NCBI RefSeq assembly: GCF_022815725.1
Contig: NZ_JALGRF010000002.1
Location: 1 to 64,000, forward strand
Length of the DNA stretch: 64,000 bases
Direction of reading: 5' to 3'
From: Streptomyces sp. APSN-46.1
GTDB lineage: Bacteria; Actinomycetota; Actinomycetes; Streptomycetales; Streptomycetaceae
Shown here: positions 37,322 through 47,269 of the stretch, in pieces
Layout: each line of letters opens with the position of its first letter
How positions within the stretch are numbered: the stretch's first letter is position 1
Position numbers and translations under genes: made by a program
Notes under the pieces: generated by a model
Database searches by the model: none
The model's input: only the letters and a program-made list of their open reading frames with translations
What the model was told of the DNA's origin: nothing

Positions 37322-39073
37322 GTGCGGCCAGTCGGCAGCAAATACCTGCTCGAGGAGCCGCTCGGGCGCGGCGCCACGGGCACTGTCTGGCGTGCCCGCC
37401 AGAGGGAGACCGCCGGCGCGGAGGCGGCCGTCGCCGGGCAGCCCGGCGAAACCGTGGCCATCAAGGTCCTCAAGGAGGAGCTGGCCCAGGACGCGGACAT
37501 CGTCATGCGCTTCCTGCGCGAGCGCTCGGTCCTGCTGCGCCTGACGCACCCCAACATCGTGCGCACCCGCGACCTCGTCGTCGAGGGCGATCTGCTGGCC
37601 CTGGTCATGGACCTCATCGACGGCCCGGACCTGCACAAGTACATCCGGCAGAACGGCCCCTTCACCCCGGTCGCCGCGAGCCTGCTGACCGCCCAGATCG
37701 CGGACGCGCTCGCCGCCAGCCACGCCGACGGCGTGGTCCACCGCGACCTGAAGCCCGCCAACGTCCTGCTCGACGAGCGCGGCGGGCAGATGAAGCCGAT
37801 GCTCACCGACTTCGGCATCGCGCGCCTCGCCGACTCCCCGGGCCTGACCCGCACCCACGAGTTCGTCGGCACCCCCGCCTACATCGCCCCCGAGTCCGCC
37901 GAGGGCCGCCCGCAGACCTCCGCCGTCGACATCTACGGCGCCGGCATCCTCCTCTACGAGCTGGTCACCGGCCGCCCGCCGTTCGCCGGCGGCACCGCGC
38001 TCGAAGTGCTCCACCGCCACCTGAGCGAGGAGCCGCAGCGCCCGTCGGCGCTGCCCGAGCCGGTGTGGACCGTCATAGAGCGCTGCCTGCGCAAGGAGCC
38101 GAACGAGCGCCCGAGCGCCGAGAGCCTGGCCCGCGGGCTGCGCGTCGTCGCCGCCGGCATCGGCGTGCACTCCTCGCCGGAGCAGGTGGAGGCGGCGCTC
38201 GGCGTCGGCGCGCTGCTCGCGCCCGACCCCTCGCCCGCGCCGGTCCCCGAGAACCCGGTCTCCCCGGGCGCGGCCGACGCCACCCAGGTGCTCCCCGGCC
38301 GGACGGGCGCCCCGATGGGCGCTTACGACCCGAACGGCATGACCAGCGTGCTGCCGCCGGTCGGCGCCGCCGACGCCACCTCCGTGCTGCCCAGCACCCC
38401 GGGGGTCCCGGCGGCGGACCCGACCGCGGTCATGCCCCCCGTACAGCAGCCGGACGCGCCGCACCCGTGGCAGACGCAGATGCGGGCCGCCCGCGACCGC
38501 AACGAGCAGACGCAGATGCAGTACCTCGACCCGAGCGAGGACCCGCTGCGCCGGCGCCCGCAGCGGCAGGCACCCCCGCCCCCGCCGCAGCAGCGGCCCC
38601 AGCGACCGCAGCAGCCCCCGCAGTACCGCCAGGCCCCGCCGCCGCAGCAGTACCAGCAGCCACCGCAGCAGCAGTACGCGCCTCCGCCTCCTCCGCCGCA
38701 GCACTATCAGCCGCAGCAGCACCAGCCTCAGCCGTACCAGCAGCCGCAGCAGCCCCAGTACCGCCAGCCGCAGCCCCCGCAGCCGCAGCCCCCGCAGGGT
38801 CCGCCGCCGCAGCAGCGCGCCCCGAGGGAGCCCCGCGAGCCGCGCCGCCGCAGCGCCAACCCGGTGCGGATCCCGGGCCTCGGCTGCCTCAAGGGCTGCC
38901 TGGTCATGATCCTGGTGTTCTTCGTGGCGGGCTGGCTGATCTGGGAGCTCACCCCGCTCCAGGAGTGGGTGGGCACCGGCAAGGGCTGGTGGGATCAGGT
39001 GGGCACCTGGCTCGGCGACGTCTACGACTGGCTGGGTTCCGTCACCGAGTCGCTGGGCGGCACGGAGTCCTGA
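37322..39073 (+). CDS. Ser/Thr protein kinase with C-terminal membrane segment
   Basis: A 583-residue Hanks-type kinase starting at GTG 37322. Gly-rich loop LGRGATGTVW, catalytic lysine in VAIKVLKEE near residue 47, HRDLKPANVLLD near 140, TDFGIAR, and APESAEG are all present, so it should be active. Residues about 300-520 are a Pro/Gln-rich linker. A single hydrophobic segment near 523-541 (CLVMILVFFVAGWLIWEL) leads to a short acidic extracellular tail with several Trp. It has no PASTA domains. The paralogous kinase gene follows 180 nt later, and the divergent neighbour has an FHA domain. Confidence 0.94.
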   Translation: MRPVGSKYLLEEPLGRGATGTVWRARQRETAGAEAAVAGQPGETVAIKVLKEELAQDADIVMRFLRERSVLLRLTHPNIVRTRDLVVEGDLLALVMDLIDGPDLHKYIRQNGPFTPVAASLLTAQIADALAASHADGVVHRDLKPANVLLDERGGQMKPMLTDFGIARLADSPGLTRTHEFVGTPAYIAPESAEGRPQTSAVDIYGAGILLYELVTGRPPFAGGTALEVLHRHLSEEPQRPSALPEPVWTVIERCLRKEPNERPSAESLARGLRVVAAGIGVHSSPEQVEAALGVGALLAPDPSPAPVPENPVSPGAADATQVLPGRTGAPMGAYDPNGMTSVLPPVGAADATSVLPSTPGVPAADPTAVMPPVQQPDAPHPWQTQMRAARDRNEQTQMQYLDPSEDPLRRRPQRQAPPPPPQQRPQRPQQPPQYRQAPPPQQYQQPPQQQYAPPPPPPQHYQPQQHQPQPYQQPQQPQYRQPQPPQPQPPQGPPPQQRAPREPREPRRRSANPVRIPGLGCLKGCLVMILVFFVAGWLIWELTPLQEWVGTGKGWWDQVGTWLGDVYDWLGSVTESLGGTES

Positions 39074-39253
39074 GCAGAGCCGCGGGCCCGGAGCCCGGGG
39101 CTCTGTAGCGCCGACTTCGTAGATTTGTCGACTTCTGGGGCGTGTTTTCGCCCGCAGAAGTGAAGGTCGCCGCGAATCGGGGCCCCTACTGGCCTACAAC
39201 CCCCATTCGGCCGCGTAGCTTTGGTGCGTACGCCAGCCGCTGAGGGAGCAGTC

Positions 39254-40504
39254 GTGGCACGGAAGATCGGCAGCCGGTACACCGCGCACCAGATCCTGGG
39301 GCGCGGCAGCGCGGGCACGGTGTGGCTGGGCGAGGGGCCGGACGGGCCCGTCGCCGTCAAACTGCTGCGCGAGGACCTCGCGTCCGACCAGGAACTGGTG
39401 GGGCGGTTCGTCCAGGAGCGCAGCGCGCTGCTCGGCCTGGAACACCCGCACGTGGTCTCCGTCCGCGACCTCGTCGTCGACGGCAACGACCTCGCCCTCG
39501 TGATGGACCTGGTGCGCGGTACGGACCTCCGTACGCGCCTCGACCGCGAGCGCCGGCTCGCCCCCGAGGCGGCCGTGGCGATCGTCGCGGACGTCGCGGA
39601 CGCGCTGGCGGCGGCGCACGCGGCGGGGGTGGTGCACCGGGACGTGAAGCCCGAGAACGTCCTGCTGGACATGCAGGGCCCGCTCGGCCCCGGCGGCGCG
39701 CACCCGGCGCTGCTGACCGACTTCGGCGTCGCCAAACTGATCGACTCCCCGCGGCGGTCCGCCGCGGGGCGGGCCACGGCGCCGACGACCCGGATCATCG
39801 GCACGCCGGACTATCTGGCGCCGGAGATCGTGGAGGGCCTGCCCCCGCGCGCGGCGGTGGACATATACGCGCTGGCCACCGTGCTGTACGAGCTGCTGGC
39901 GGGGTTCACCCCCTTCGGCGGCGGGCACCCCGGCGCGGTGCTGCGGCGGCACGTCACCGAGACGGTCGTCCCGCTGCCCGGGATCCCGGACGAGCTGTGG
40001 CAGCTGATGGTCCAGTGCCTGGCCAAGGCCCCGGCCTCCCGGCTCCGGGCCTCGGAGCTGTCCGCGCGGCTGCGGGACCTGCTGCCGCTGCTGGTCGGCA
40101 TGCCGCCGCTGGACGTGGACGAGCCGGACGACGCGGAACCGGAGCCGTCGGAGCCGGAGGACGCCCTGGCGGACCCGGTGCGGCGGCGGGGCGTGGTCCC
40201 GCTGGTGCCGGGGTCCGCGACGGACTCGAACCGGGATACGCACACCTCGATGCGGGTGCCGGGGCCGGACGAGCTGGCGGGGGGTGCGCTGGGCACGGCC
40301 CGCGTGCCGCGCCCGGCCGGCGGACACCGGCCGGGCTCGGCCCGGCACCGGGCGGAGGTCGCGCGCAAGCGGCGGCTGGTTCTCTCCGCGTCGGCGCTGG
40401 CGCTGGCGGCGGCGGTGGGCCTGGGCACCTGGCTCGCCGTCTCCGGCCCCGACGAGTCCGCGCCCCCGCAGGACACCAAACAGTCGGGCCCCCGCACCCC
40501 GTAG
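39254..40504 (+). CDS. Ser/Thr protein kinase, membrane-anchored
   Basis: A 416-residue kinase. GTG 39254 is chosen because GAGGGAGC lies 6 nt upstream; TTG 39221 or GTG 39224 would add 10-11 residues. It has LGRGSAGTVW, VAVKLL (Lys about 36), HRDVKPENVLLD near 128, TDFGVAK, and APEIVEG. A single hydrophobic segment near residues 375-396 (LVLSASALALAAAVGLGTWL) precedes a short extracellular tail. It closely resembles the upstream kinase and probably arose by duplication. Targets are unknown. Confidence 0.93.
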   Translation: MARKIGSRYTAHQILGRGSAGTVWLGEGPDGPVAVKLLREDLASDQELVGRFVQERSALLGLEHPHVVSVRDLVVDGNDLALVMDLVRGTDLRTRLDRERRLAPEAAVAIVADVADALAAAHAAGVVHRDVKPENVLLDMQGPLGPGGAHPALLTDFGVAKLIDSPRRSAAGRATAPTTRIIGTPDYLAPEIVEGLPPRAAVDIYALATVLYELLAGFTPFGGGHPGAVLRRHVTETVVPLPGIPDELWQLMVQCLAKAPASRLRASELSARLRDLLPLLVGMPPLDVDEPDDAEPEPSEPEDALADPVRRRGVVPLVPGSATDSNRDTHTSMRVPGPDELAGGALGTARVPRPAGGHRPGSARHRAEVARKRRLVLSASALALAAAVGLGTWLAVSGPDESAPPQDTKQSGPRTP

Positions 40505-40524
40505 CCCCCGTGCGCCGCCGCCGC

Positions 40525-40648
40525 TGGGGCTCCGCCCCAGACCCCGCGCCTCAATCGCCGGCGGGGCTGAATTTGCCCTGCGGGCAATCCAGCCGCGCCA
40601 CATCCAGCCCCGCCGGCGTTTGAGGCGCGGGTCCGGGCGGAGCCCGGA
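40525..40648. repeat. Inverted pair of dispersed GC-rich repeats
   Basis: Two arms of about 44 nt face each other: 40525-40569 and 40604-40648. Each has GGGCTCCGCCC-type flank and the core GCGCCTCAAnCGCCGGCG GGGCTG. The centre contains a smaller hairpin (TTGCCCTGCGGGCAA). The same unit is found at 26690-26885. It lies between convergent genes and may also terminate transcription. Confidence 0.75.
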
Positions 40649-40748
40649 AGGCCCGGCGCAGCCGGCTCCGTCATGTCCCGCCGGGCCCGGGCCCCGCCGG
40701 CCCCGTCGGACCGGACCGGCAGCCGGCCCCGCTGGGCCCGCCGCAGGG

Positions 40749-41750
40749 CTACGCCTCGACCAGTTCCGGGTGCCAGCGCCGCGCCACGGCCGGGTGGGCG
40801 CGGACCCAGCCCTTCAGTTCATTGCGGCCGTACTCCGCGTGCAGCGGGTTCGACGCGTCGTGCGCCACCCCCGGCGCCGACCGCAGGTACTCCCCCGGGA
40901 CCGTCTCCACCACTGCGTCCAGCCGCGGGTTGTAGAAGAACGGCACCGAGTACCGCTCCACCGCCCCCGGCGGGCTCACCACGCGGTGGTCCGTCGCCGT
41001 CAGGTACCCCTCCGTCGCGATCTCCAGCAGCTCGCCCAGGTTGACCACGAACGCCCCCGGCATCGGCGGCACCTCCACGTACTCGCCGTCCCGGACCACC
41101 TGGAGGCCGCCCACCGCGTCCTGGAGCAGGAGGGTGAGGAACCCGTAGTCCTTGTGGGCGCCCACGCCCTGGTCGTTCCCCGACGGCGCCGATCCCGGGT
41201 ACCGGATCAGCTTCGTGTGCAGGTGCGGCCGGTCCGCGAAGGCCGCGTCGAAGAAGTCCGCCGGGGCGCCGATCGAGGTCAGCAGCTCCCGCAGCAGCCG
41301 GTGGGCCACCACCGCCAGCCGGGACTGCCAGTCCAGCACCGCCGTCCGCAGCTCCGGCAGCGCCGCCGGCCACTGGTTCGGGCCCTCCAGCCACAGGTAC
41401 GGGGGATCGTCCGGCCCCACCACCGGCGCCGGCCGCTCCGCGCCGACGTCCAGCTGGTCGCGCCAGTCGGAGGCACCGCCCGTCAGCTCGTGGCCGATCC
41501 GGGTGTACCCCCGGAAGTGCGGGGAGTTGAGATTGCTCACGGCCAGCCGGTCCGCCTCCGGGAGCGCGAAGAAAGCCCTGGTCAGATCGAGTATGCGGGC
41601 GGTCTCGGCGGCGGTGATCCCATGGCCGGTGAGGTGCAGGAACCCGGTGTCCCTGGCGGCCGCGTGCAGCTGCTTCAGGAAGTCGGCCCGCTCGGCGGGA
41701 TCGTCGGCTCGGGAGAGGTCGAGGACGGGAAGGGAGTGCGCGGACGTCAT
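40749..41750 (-). CDS. Isopenicillin N synthase family 2OG-Fe(II) oxygenase
   Basis: A 333-residue non-haem iron oxygenase from ATG 41750. N-terminal DIOX_N domain (LPVLDLSRADDPAERADFLK ... GFLHLTGHGI); iron ligands H-x-D in VGAHKDYGFLTLL and His in TDHRVVSP; the 2-oxoglutarate-binding R-x-S in VERYSVPFFYNP. All key residues are present, so it should be active. The substrate is unknown; many actinobacteria have such a gene outside antibiotic clusters. No biosynthetic genes are adjacent. Confidence 0.9.
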   Translation of the reverse strand: MTSAHSLPVLDLSRADDPAERADFLKQLHAAARDTGFLHLTGHGITAAETARILDLTRAFFALPEADRLAVSNLNSPHFRGYTRIGHELTGGASDWRDQLDVGAERPAPVVGPDDPPYLWLEGPNQWPAALPELRTAVLDWQSRLAVVAHRLLRELLTSIGAPADFFDAAFADRPHLHTKLIRYPGSAPSGNDQGVGAHKDYGFLTLLLQDAVGGLQVVRDGEYVEVPPMPGAFVVNLGELLEIATEGYLTATDHRVVSPPGAVERYSVPFFYNPRLDAVVETVPGEYLRSAPGVAHDASNPLHAEYGRNELKGWVRAHPAVARRWHPELVEA

Positions 41751-42064
41751 GACGGCTCCGTTTCGGGATGTCACGGGGTCCTGTTCCCGGGGTCGCCGGG
41801 GCAGCGGGTGGAGGGGACCGCCGGCAGGGGTGTCGCCGGGGCCGCTGGGCCGCTTGCAGGACCAAGTCGGATCGGGGTGGATCAGGCTTGTGTACGGTCC
41901 GGCGGCAGACAGCTCGTCGTCGTGACACGCATGTGGTCCACATGGCGCCGCTTCACGAGTAGGACATTCATACGGTGAGCGTACGCCCGTACCCACGGCT
42001 GCCAGAACGGGCCGAAGCGGGCCTGACCGGACTGGGCCGTCCGGGGACCGGCTACGCTGGTCCC

Positions 42065-43174
42065 GTGGCAGTCGTCGATGTTTCCGAAGAGCTGAAGTCC
42101 CTCTCCTCGACCATGGGGTCGATCGAGGCCGTCCTGGACCTCGACAAGCTGAGGGCAGATATCGCCGTGCTCGAGGAGCAGGCCGCCGCGCCGTCCCTGT
42201 GGGACGACCCGGAGGCCGCCCAGAAGATCACGAGCAAGCTTTCGCACCTCCAGGCGGAGGTCCGCAAGACCGAGACGCTGCGCGGACGCATCGACGACCT
42301 CGCGGTGCTCTTCGAGCTCGCCCAGGAGATGGACGACGCGGACACCCTGGCGGAGGCGGAGACCGAGCTCGTGTCCGTGCGCAAGGCACTGGACGAGATG
42401 GAGGTCCGGACCCTGCTCTCCGGCGAGTACGCCGAGCGCGAGGCCCTGGTCAACATCCGCGCCGAGGCCGGTGGCGTCGACGCCTCCGACTTCGCCGAGC
42501 GCCTCCAGCGCATGTACCTGCGCTGGGCCGAGCGGCACGGCTACCCGACCGAGGTGTACGAGACCTCGTACGCCGAAGAGGCCGGCATCAAGTCGACCAC
42601 CTTCGTGGTCAGGGCCCCGTACGCGTACGGCACCCTCTCCGTCGAGCAGGGCACCCACCGCCTCGTGCGCATCTCGCCCTTCGACAACCAGGGCCGCCGC
42701 CAGACCTCCTTCGCGGGCGTCGAGGTGCTGCCGGTCGTCGAGTCCAGCGACCACGTCGAGATCGACGAGGGCGAGCTGCGCATCGACGTGTACCGCGCCT
42801 CCGGCCCCGGCGGCCAGGGCGTCAACACGACCGACTCGGCGGTGCGCATCACGCACCTCCCGACCGGCATCGTCGTCTCCTGCCAGAACGAGCGCTCGCA
42901 GATCCAGAACAAGGCCAGCGCCATGAACGTCCTCCAGGCCAAGCTGCTGGAGCGGCGCCGCCAGGAGGAGCAGGCCAAGATGGACGCCCTCAAGGACGGC
43001 GGCAGCTCCTGGGGCAACCAGATGCGGTCCTACGTCCTGCACCCGTACCAGATGGTCAAGGACCTGCGGACGGAGTTCGAGGTCGGCAACCCGCAGGCGG
43101 TGCTCGACGGCGAGATCGACGGCTTCCTGGAGGCCGGCATCCGCTGGCGCAAGCAGCAGGAGCAGGTCGCGTAA
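42065..43174 (+). CDS. prfB: Peptide chain release factor 2
   Basis: A 369-residue RF2 from GTG 42065. The codon-recognition SPF tripeptide ([11 protein letters not shown]) and the catalytic GGQ ([14 protein letters not shown]) are present. It recognises UGA and UAA stops. Unlike E. coli prfB, there is no programmed frameshift: the whole gene is one open frame with no early in-frame stop. A perfect palindromic terminator follows. Confidence 0.97.
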   Translation: MAVVDVSEELKSLSSTMGSIEAVLDLDKLRADIAVLEEQAAAPSLWDDPEAAQKITSKLSHLQAEVRKTETLRGRIDDLAVLFELAQEMDDADTLAEAETELVSVRKALDEMEVRTLLSGEYAEREALVNIRAEAGGVDASDFAERLQRMYLRWAERHGYPTEVYETSYAEEAGIKSTTFVVRAPYAYGTLSVEQGTHRLVRISPFDNQGRRQTSFAGVEVLPVVESSDHVEIDEGELRIDVYRASGPGGQGVNTTDSAVRITHLPTGIVVSCQNERSQIQNKASAMNVLQAKLLERRRQEEQAKMDALKDGGSSWGNQMRSYVLHPYQMVKDLRTEFEVGNPQAVLDGEIDGFLEAGIRWRKQQEQVA

Positions 43175-43195
43175 GCGGAGGCCGCATAGGGCCAC

Positions 43196-43253
43196 GTCAA
43201 GCAAGGGAGAGGCCCGGACACCCATGGGTGTCCGGGCCTCTCCCTTGCTTGAC
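43196..43253. terminator. 58-bp perfect palindrome, bidirectional terminator
   Basis: Two 29-nt arms (GTCAAGCAAGGGAGAGGCCC... and its exact complement) meet without spacer at a central CATG. It lies between the prfB stop and the convergent zinc-ribbon gene, 21 and 39 nt away, so it should stop both transcripts. Confidence 0.9.
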
Positions 43254-43292
43254 TCTTGCTCGACGGGACGTGGCGGAGCCCTTCCAGGCCCT

Positions 43293-43484
43293 CTAGGCGG
43301 TCTGCTGTGCCACCAGCGCCAGCGCTGCCACCAGCACCACCAGAAGCACGATGAGCGCCATGGGGTTCAGGCCGGCGAAGGGGCCCTCCTGCTGGAGGCG
43401 CGCCCTGTTCGCCCGGCACACCGGGCAACGGCCCTGGCTGATGGGTGCGGCGCAGTTCGCGCACACGAGCCGGTCGTACGTCAT
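43293..43484 (-). CDS. Small zinc-ribbon membrane protein
   Basis: A 63-residue protein from ATG 43484, which has AGGAGGAG 4 nt upstream. Two cysteine pairs (CANC, CPVC) form a zinc ribbon, and the C-terminal half is one membrane segment ([17 protein letters not shown]). Function is unknown. Its placement between prfB and ftsE is, as I recall, conserved in Streptomyces. Confidence 0.85.
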   Translation of the reverse strand: MTYDRLVCANCAAPISQGRCPVCRANRARLQQEGPFAGLNPMALIVLLVVLVAALALVAQQTA

Positions 43485-43716
43485 GGGCTCCTCCTCTCGT
43501 CCCCTCGTACACCACATACAACGCGGGAGGGAACGACACCGTTCCCCCTACCACTGTGCCAGCTCGCGCGACATTCGGCGCGGCCCGTCCGGGCAATCGC
43601 GGTCCCACCCCTCCAGGACCTGGGGATATATCGGGCAACTCCGGACGCCGGGTGCCCACCGCCCGCCCGTTCGCGTAGGGTCACGCACACCTACTCCCGG
43701 CGACCGTGGTGCACCC

Positions 43717-44406
43717 GTGATCCGATTCGACAACGTCTCCAAGTCCTACCCGAAGCAGAACCGTCCCGCACTCAGAGATGTCTCCCTGGACATCGCGAAG
43801 GGCGAGTTCGTCTTCCTGGTCGGCTCCTCCGGCTCCGGCAAGTCCACCTTCCTGCGGCTGGTCCTGCGCGAGGAGCGGGCGAGCCACGGCCAGGTCCACG
43901 TCCTGGGCAAGGACCTCGCCAAGCTCTCCAACTGGAAGGTCCCGCAGATGCGGCGCCAGCTGGGGACCGTGTTCCAGGACTTCCGTCTGCTGCCCAACAA
44001 GACGGTGGCCGAGAACGTCGCCTTCGCGCAGGAGGTCATCGGCAAGCCGAGGGGCGAGATCCGCAAGGCCGTCCCGCAGGTCCTCGAACTCGTCGGCCTC
44101 GGCGGCAAGGAGGACCGGATGCCCGGCGAACTCTCCGGCGGTGAGCAGCAGCGCGTGGCCATCGCCCGCGCCTTCGTCAACCGCCCCGCCCTGCTGATCG
44201 CGGACGAGCCCACCGGAAACCTCGACCCCCAGACCTCCGTTGGGATCATGAAGCTGCTGGACCGGATCAACCGGACCGGCACCACCGTGATCATGGCCAC
44301 GCACGACCAGCAGATCGTGGACCAGATGCGCAAGCGCGTCATCGAACTCGAACAGGGCCGTCTCGTACGCGACCAGTCGCGCGGCGTCTACGGCTACCAG
44401 CACTGA
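43717..44406 (+). CDS. ftsE: Cell division ABC ATPase FtsE
   Basis: A 229-residue ATPase from GTG 43717 ([20 protein letters not shown]). Walker [15 protein letters not shown], signature LSGGEQQR, Walker [14 protein letters not shown] and the H-loop ATHDQ are intact. With FtsX it controls peptidoglycan hydrolases at division. ftsX follows after 9 nt. The open frame upstream to 43351 is not coding. Confidence 0.96.
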   Translation: MIRFDNVSKSYPKQNRPALRDVSLDIAKGEFVFLVGSSGSGKSTFLRLVLREERASHGQVHVLGKDLAKLSNWKVPQMRRQLGTVFQDFRLLPNKTVAENVAFAQEVIGKPRGEIRKAVPQVLELVGLGGKEDRMPGELSGGEQQRVAIARAFVNRPALLIADEPTGNLDPQTSVGIMKLLDRINRTGTTVIMATHDQQIVDQMRKRVIELEQGRLVRDQSRGVYGYQH

Positions 44407-44415
44407 AAGGACGCC

Positions 44416-45375
44416 ATGCGCGCCCAGTTCGTCATGTCGGAGATCGGCGTCGGTCTCCGTCGCAATCTCACCATGACCTTCGCGGTCATCATCTCCGTGG
44501 CCCTGTCGCTGGCCCTCTTCGGTGGCTCCCTGCTCATGCGCGACCAGGTCAGCGCGATGAAGGGGTACTGGTACGACAAGGTCAACGTCTCGATCTACCT
44601 CTGCAACGAGGCCGACGCGAAGGACAGCGCCGACGCGAAGAACGGCCAGGACGCCGGCGCGGCCGGGAGCGCGGTCTGCTCCAAGGGTGCGGTGACCGCC
44701 GAGCAGAAGAAGGCCATCGAGGCCGACCTCAAGGCGATGGACCTCGTCGAGAGTGTCCGCTACGAGTCCACGGACGAGGCGTACAAGCACTACAAGGAGC
44801 GCTTCGGCCACACCGCCCTGGCCTCGGTGATCACCCCGGACCAGATGCCGGACTCCTTCCGGGTGAAGCTCAAGCAACCGGAGAAGTACAAGGTCATCAC
44901 CAGTTCGTTCGCGGGCCGGGACGGCGTCCAGTCGGTCGAGGACCAGCACAACCAGCTGGACAACCTCTTCGGGATGCTCAGCGCCCTCAACTGGGCCGCC
45001 CTCGGCATCATGCTGATCATGCTGGTGGTGGCGCTGCTGCTGATCGTCAACACCGTGCGCGTCTCGGCGTTCAGCCGCCGCCGCGAGACCGGGATCATGC
45101 GCCTCGTCGGCGCCTCCAGCTTCTACATCCAGGTGCCGTTCATCATGGAGGCCGCGTTCGCCGGCCTCATCGGCGCCGTCGTCGCCTGCGGCATGCTCGG
45201 CGTCGGCCAGTACTTCGTGATCGACCACGGCGTCGCGCTGCGCGCGAAGATGGAGCTGATCAACTTCATCGGCTGGGACTCCGTCCTGACCAAGCTGCCG
45301 CTGGTGCTGGCCATCGGCGTGCTGATGCCCTCGCTCGCGGCCTTCGTCGCGTTGCGCAAGTACCTGAAGGTGTGA
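44416..45375 (+). CDS. ftsX: Cell division protein FtsX
   Basis: A 319-residue membrane protein. An N-terminal membrane segment (NLTMTFAVIISVALSLALFGG) is followed by a large extracellular loop with two cysteines (CNEAD, CSKG; potential disulfide) and three C-terminal membrane segments including the FtsX-type LVGASSFYIQVPFIMEAAFAG. It forms a complex with FtsE and passes a signal through the extracellular loop to a hydrolase. The downstream S41 protease and smpB complete the usual neighbourhood. Confidence 0.96.
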   Translation: MRAQFVMSEIGVGLRRNLTMTFAVIISVALSLALFGGSLLMRDQVSAMKGYWYDKVNVSIYLCNEADAKDSADAKNGQDAGAAGSAVCSKGAVTAEQKKAIEADLKAMDLVESVRYESTDEAYKHYKERFGHTALASVITPDQMPDSFRVKLKQPEKYKVITSSFAGRDGVQSVEDQHNQLDNLFGMLSALNWAALGIMLIMLVVALLLIVNTVRVSAFSRRRETGIMRLVGASSFYIQVPFIMEAAFAGLIGAVVACGMLGVGQYFVIDHGVALRAKMELINFIGWDSVLTKLPLVLAIGVLMPSLAAFVALRKYLKV

Positions 45376-45427
45376 CAAGCGCCCCGTGCGCGGTCCGGTC
45401 AACCCTCCGTACCGGCACGGGGCTTGT
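45375..45427 (+). terminator. Terminator after ftsX
   Basis: ACAAGCGCCCCGTGC pairs with GCACGGGGCTTGT across a 25-nt loop; one extra base bulges in the left arm. It begins at the ftsX stop. TAGACT just after it (45430-45435) is a likely -10 box for the next gene, leaving only a few bases before ATG 45443. Confidence 0.75.
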
Positions 45428-45442
45428 CCTAGACTCGGCGCC

Positions 45443-46663
45443 ATGCCGGGTCTGCCCGCCTTCTGTTTCCGGCCCCGCGACCTGCGTCGCGGGGCCGCTT
45501 TGACGTTGGCAGTCCTCGCGGCCCTCGGCGCCGCCGCGAGCACCGGCTGCTGGGACCGCGCCGACGCCACCGACGCGTCGGCGTCAGCGTCGGGGTCGGC
45601 GTCAGCGCCGGGGTTACCCCTCACCCGTACGAGTGCTGCCGCGCCGGACGTGTCCCGCCAGGCCGGCACCGCGGACCGGGAAGCCGTCGCCCGGGCCGCC
45701 GCCGAGGCAGTCGCCGAGGGCAAGTCCGGCAAAAAGGCCGCCCAGGAGGTGGTCAGCCGCAGCGGCGACCGCTGGGGCACCGTCTACGACCAGGGCGAGT
45801 ACGCCGCCTTCGCCGAGGACCTCGACGGCCGCTGGACCGGCGTGGGCCTGTGGGCCGGGCGCCGCGAGGGCGGGCGCATCGAGGTCGAGCGGGTCCAGCC
45901 CGGCAGCCCCGCCGCCCGGGCCGGGCTGCGTACCGGGGACCGGCTGCTGAGCGTCGACGGCCACGGGGTCACCGGCCTGGCCGTCGCCGATGTGGTGGCC
46001 CTGCTGCGCGGCGCGGCGGGCACCCCGGTCGTGCTCCGCCTCAGCCGGGACGGCGCCGATTTCACCGAGACCGTCCGGCGCGAGCAGCTGCGCCACGAGC
46101 CCGTGACCGTACGGGAGCTCCCGGGCGGGATCACCGTCATCAAGGTCGTCTCCTTCACCCGGGGCTCCGGGGACCAGGTCCGGGCCGCCGTCCGCGCGGC
46201 CCCGGCCGGCGCCCGCCTGATGCTGGACCTGCGCGGCAACCCGGGCGGGCTGGTCACCGAGGCGGTGACGGCCGCTTCCGCCTTCCTGGACGGTGGGCTC
46301 GTCGCCACGTACGACGTACGGGGGTCCCAGCGCGCCCTGTACGCGTCGCCGGGCGGGGACACCGCGAAGCCCCTGGTGGCGCTGGTCGACGGCGGCACGA
46401 TGAGCGCGGCCGAGCTGGTGACGGGCGCCCTCCAGGACCGCGGCCGCGCGGTGACGGTCGGGACCCGCACCTTCGGCAAGGGCTCGGTGCAGATGCCGAC
46501 GCGGCTCCCGGACGGCTCGGTGGCGGAGCTGACGGTCGGCACGTACCGCACGCCGGCGGGCCGCAGCCTCGACGGCGGCGGCATCATCCCGGACGTGGCG
46601 GCGGGCGACGGCGCCGAGGATCGGGCCCGCACGGTATTGGGTGGCCTCGGAGTGGGTCCATAG
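45443..46663 (+). CDS. S41 family C-terminal processing peptidase
   Basis: A 406-residue secreted protease. Start ATG 45443 lies about 7 nt after TAGACT, so the mRNA may be almost leaderless. A signal segment (LTLAVLAALGAAASTGC) with possible lipobox STGC, a Ser/Ala linker, a PDZ domain (RIEVERVQPGSPAARAGLRT), and the S41 catalytic pair: Ser in GGTMSAAELVTGAL and Lys in TFGKGSVQM. CtpA-like enzymes trim or degrade extracytoplasmic proteins. It is found with ftsEX and smpB. Confidence 0.93.
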   Translation: MPGLPAFCFRPRDLRRGAALTLAVLAALGAAASTGCWDRADATDASASASGSASAPGLPLTRTSAAAPDVSRQAGTADREAVARAAAEAVAEGKSGKKAAQEVVSRSGDRWGTVYDQGEYAAFAEDLDGRWTGVGLWAGRREGGRIEVERVQPGSPAARAGLRTGDRLLSVDGHGVTGLAVADVVALLRGAAGTPVVLRLSRDGADFTETVRREQLRHEPVTVRELPGGITVIKVVSFTRGSGDQVRAAVRAAPAGARLMLDLRGNPGGLVTEAVTAASAFLDGGLVATYDVRGSQRALYASPGGDTAKPLVALVDGGTMSAAELVTGALQDRGRAVTVGTRTFGKGSVQMPTRLPDGSVAELTVGTYRTPAGRSLDGGGIIPDVAAGDGAEDRARTVLGGLGVGP

Positions 46664-46681
46664 TGCGAAAATGACCGCACT

Positions 46682-47167
46682 ATGGTTAAGGAAAAAGGGC
46701 GCAAGCTGATCGCCCAGAACAAGAAGGCACGGCACGACTACACGATCATCGACACCTACGAGTGCGGCATCGTACTCACGGGTACCGAGGTCAAGTCCCT
46801 GCGCCAGGGCCGGGCCTCCCTGGTGGACGGCTTCGTGTCGGTGGAGGGCAACGAGGCCTGGCTGTACAACGTGCACGTGCCGGAGTACAGCCAGGGCACC
46901 TGGACCAACCACAGCGCCCGGCGCAAGCGGAAGCTCCTCATGCACCGCGAGGAGATCAACAAGCTGGAGCGGAAGGCGGACGAGTCGGGCAACACGATCG
47001 TGCCCCTGACGCTGTACTTCAAGGACGGCCGCGCCAAGGTCGAGATCGCGCTGGCGAAGGGCAAGAAGGAGTACGACAAGCGTCAGACGATGCGGGAGAA
47101 GCAGGACACCCGCGAGACGAACCGCGCGATCTCGGCGATCCGCCGCAAGCAGCGGGGCACGGTTTAA
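46682..47167 (+). CDS. smpB: SsrA-binding protein SmpB
   Basis: A 161-residue protein. It has the OB-fold signature [32 protein letters not shown], and the basic C-terminal tail that enters the ribosome ([20 protein letters not shown]). It delivers tmRNA to stalled ribosomes. The tmRNA gene is 102 nt downstream, so the trans-translation pair is together. Confidence 0.97.
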   Translation: MVKEKGRKLIAQNKKARHDYTIIDTYECGIVLTGTEVKSLRQGRASLVDGFVSVEGNEAWLYNVHVPEYSQGTWTNHSARRKRKLLMHREEINKLERKADESGNTIVPLTLYFKDGRAKVEIALAKGKKEYDKRQTMREKQDTRETNRAISAIRRKQRGTV

Positions 47168-47269
47168 CCTCCTGGCACGCGGTGGTCCACTTCGCGTACC
47201 ATGGTGTCAGCACCACCCCCTCGGGGGCGGCGCTAGATGTGCGGTATCCAACTGAATAGCGTGAAACAT

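Noticed and set aside
42065-42200. Programmed frameshift in prfB
   Set aside because: There is no early in-frame stop; the gene is one continuous frame.
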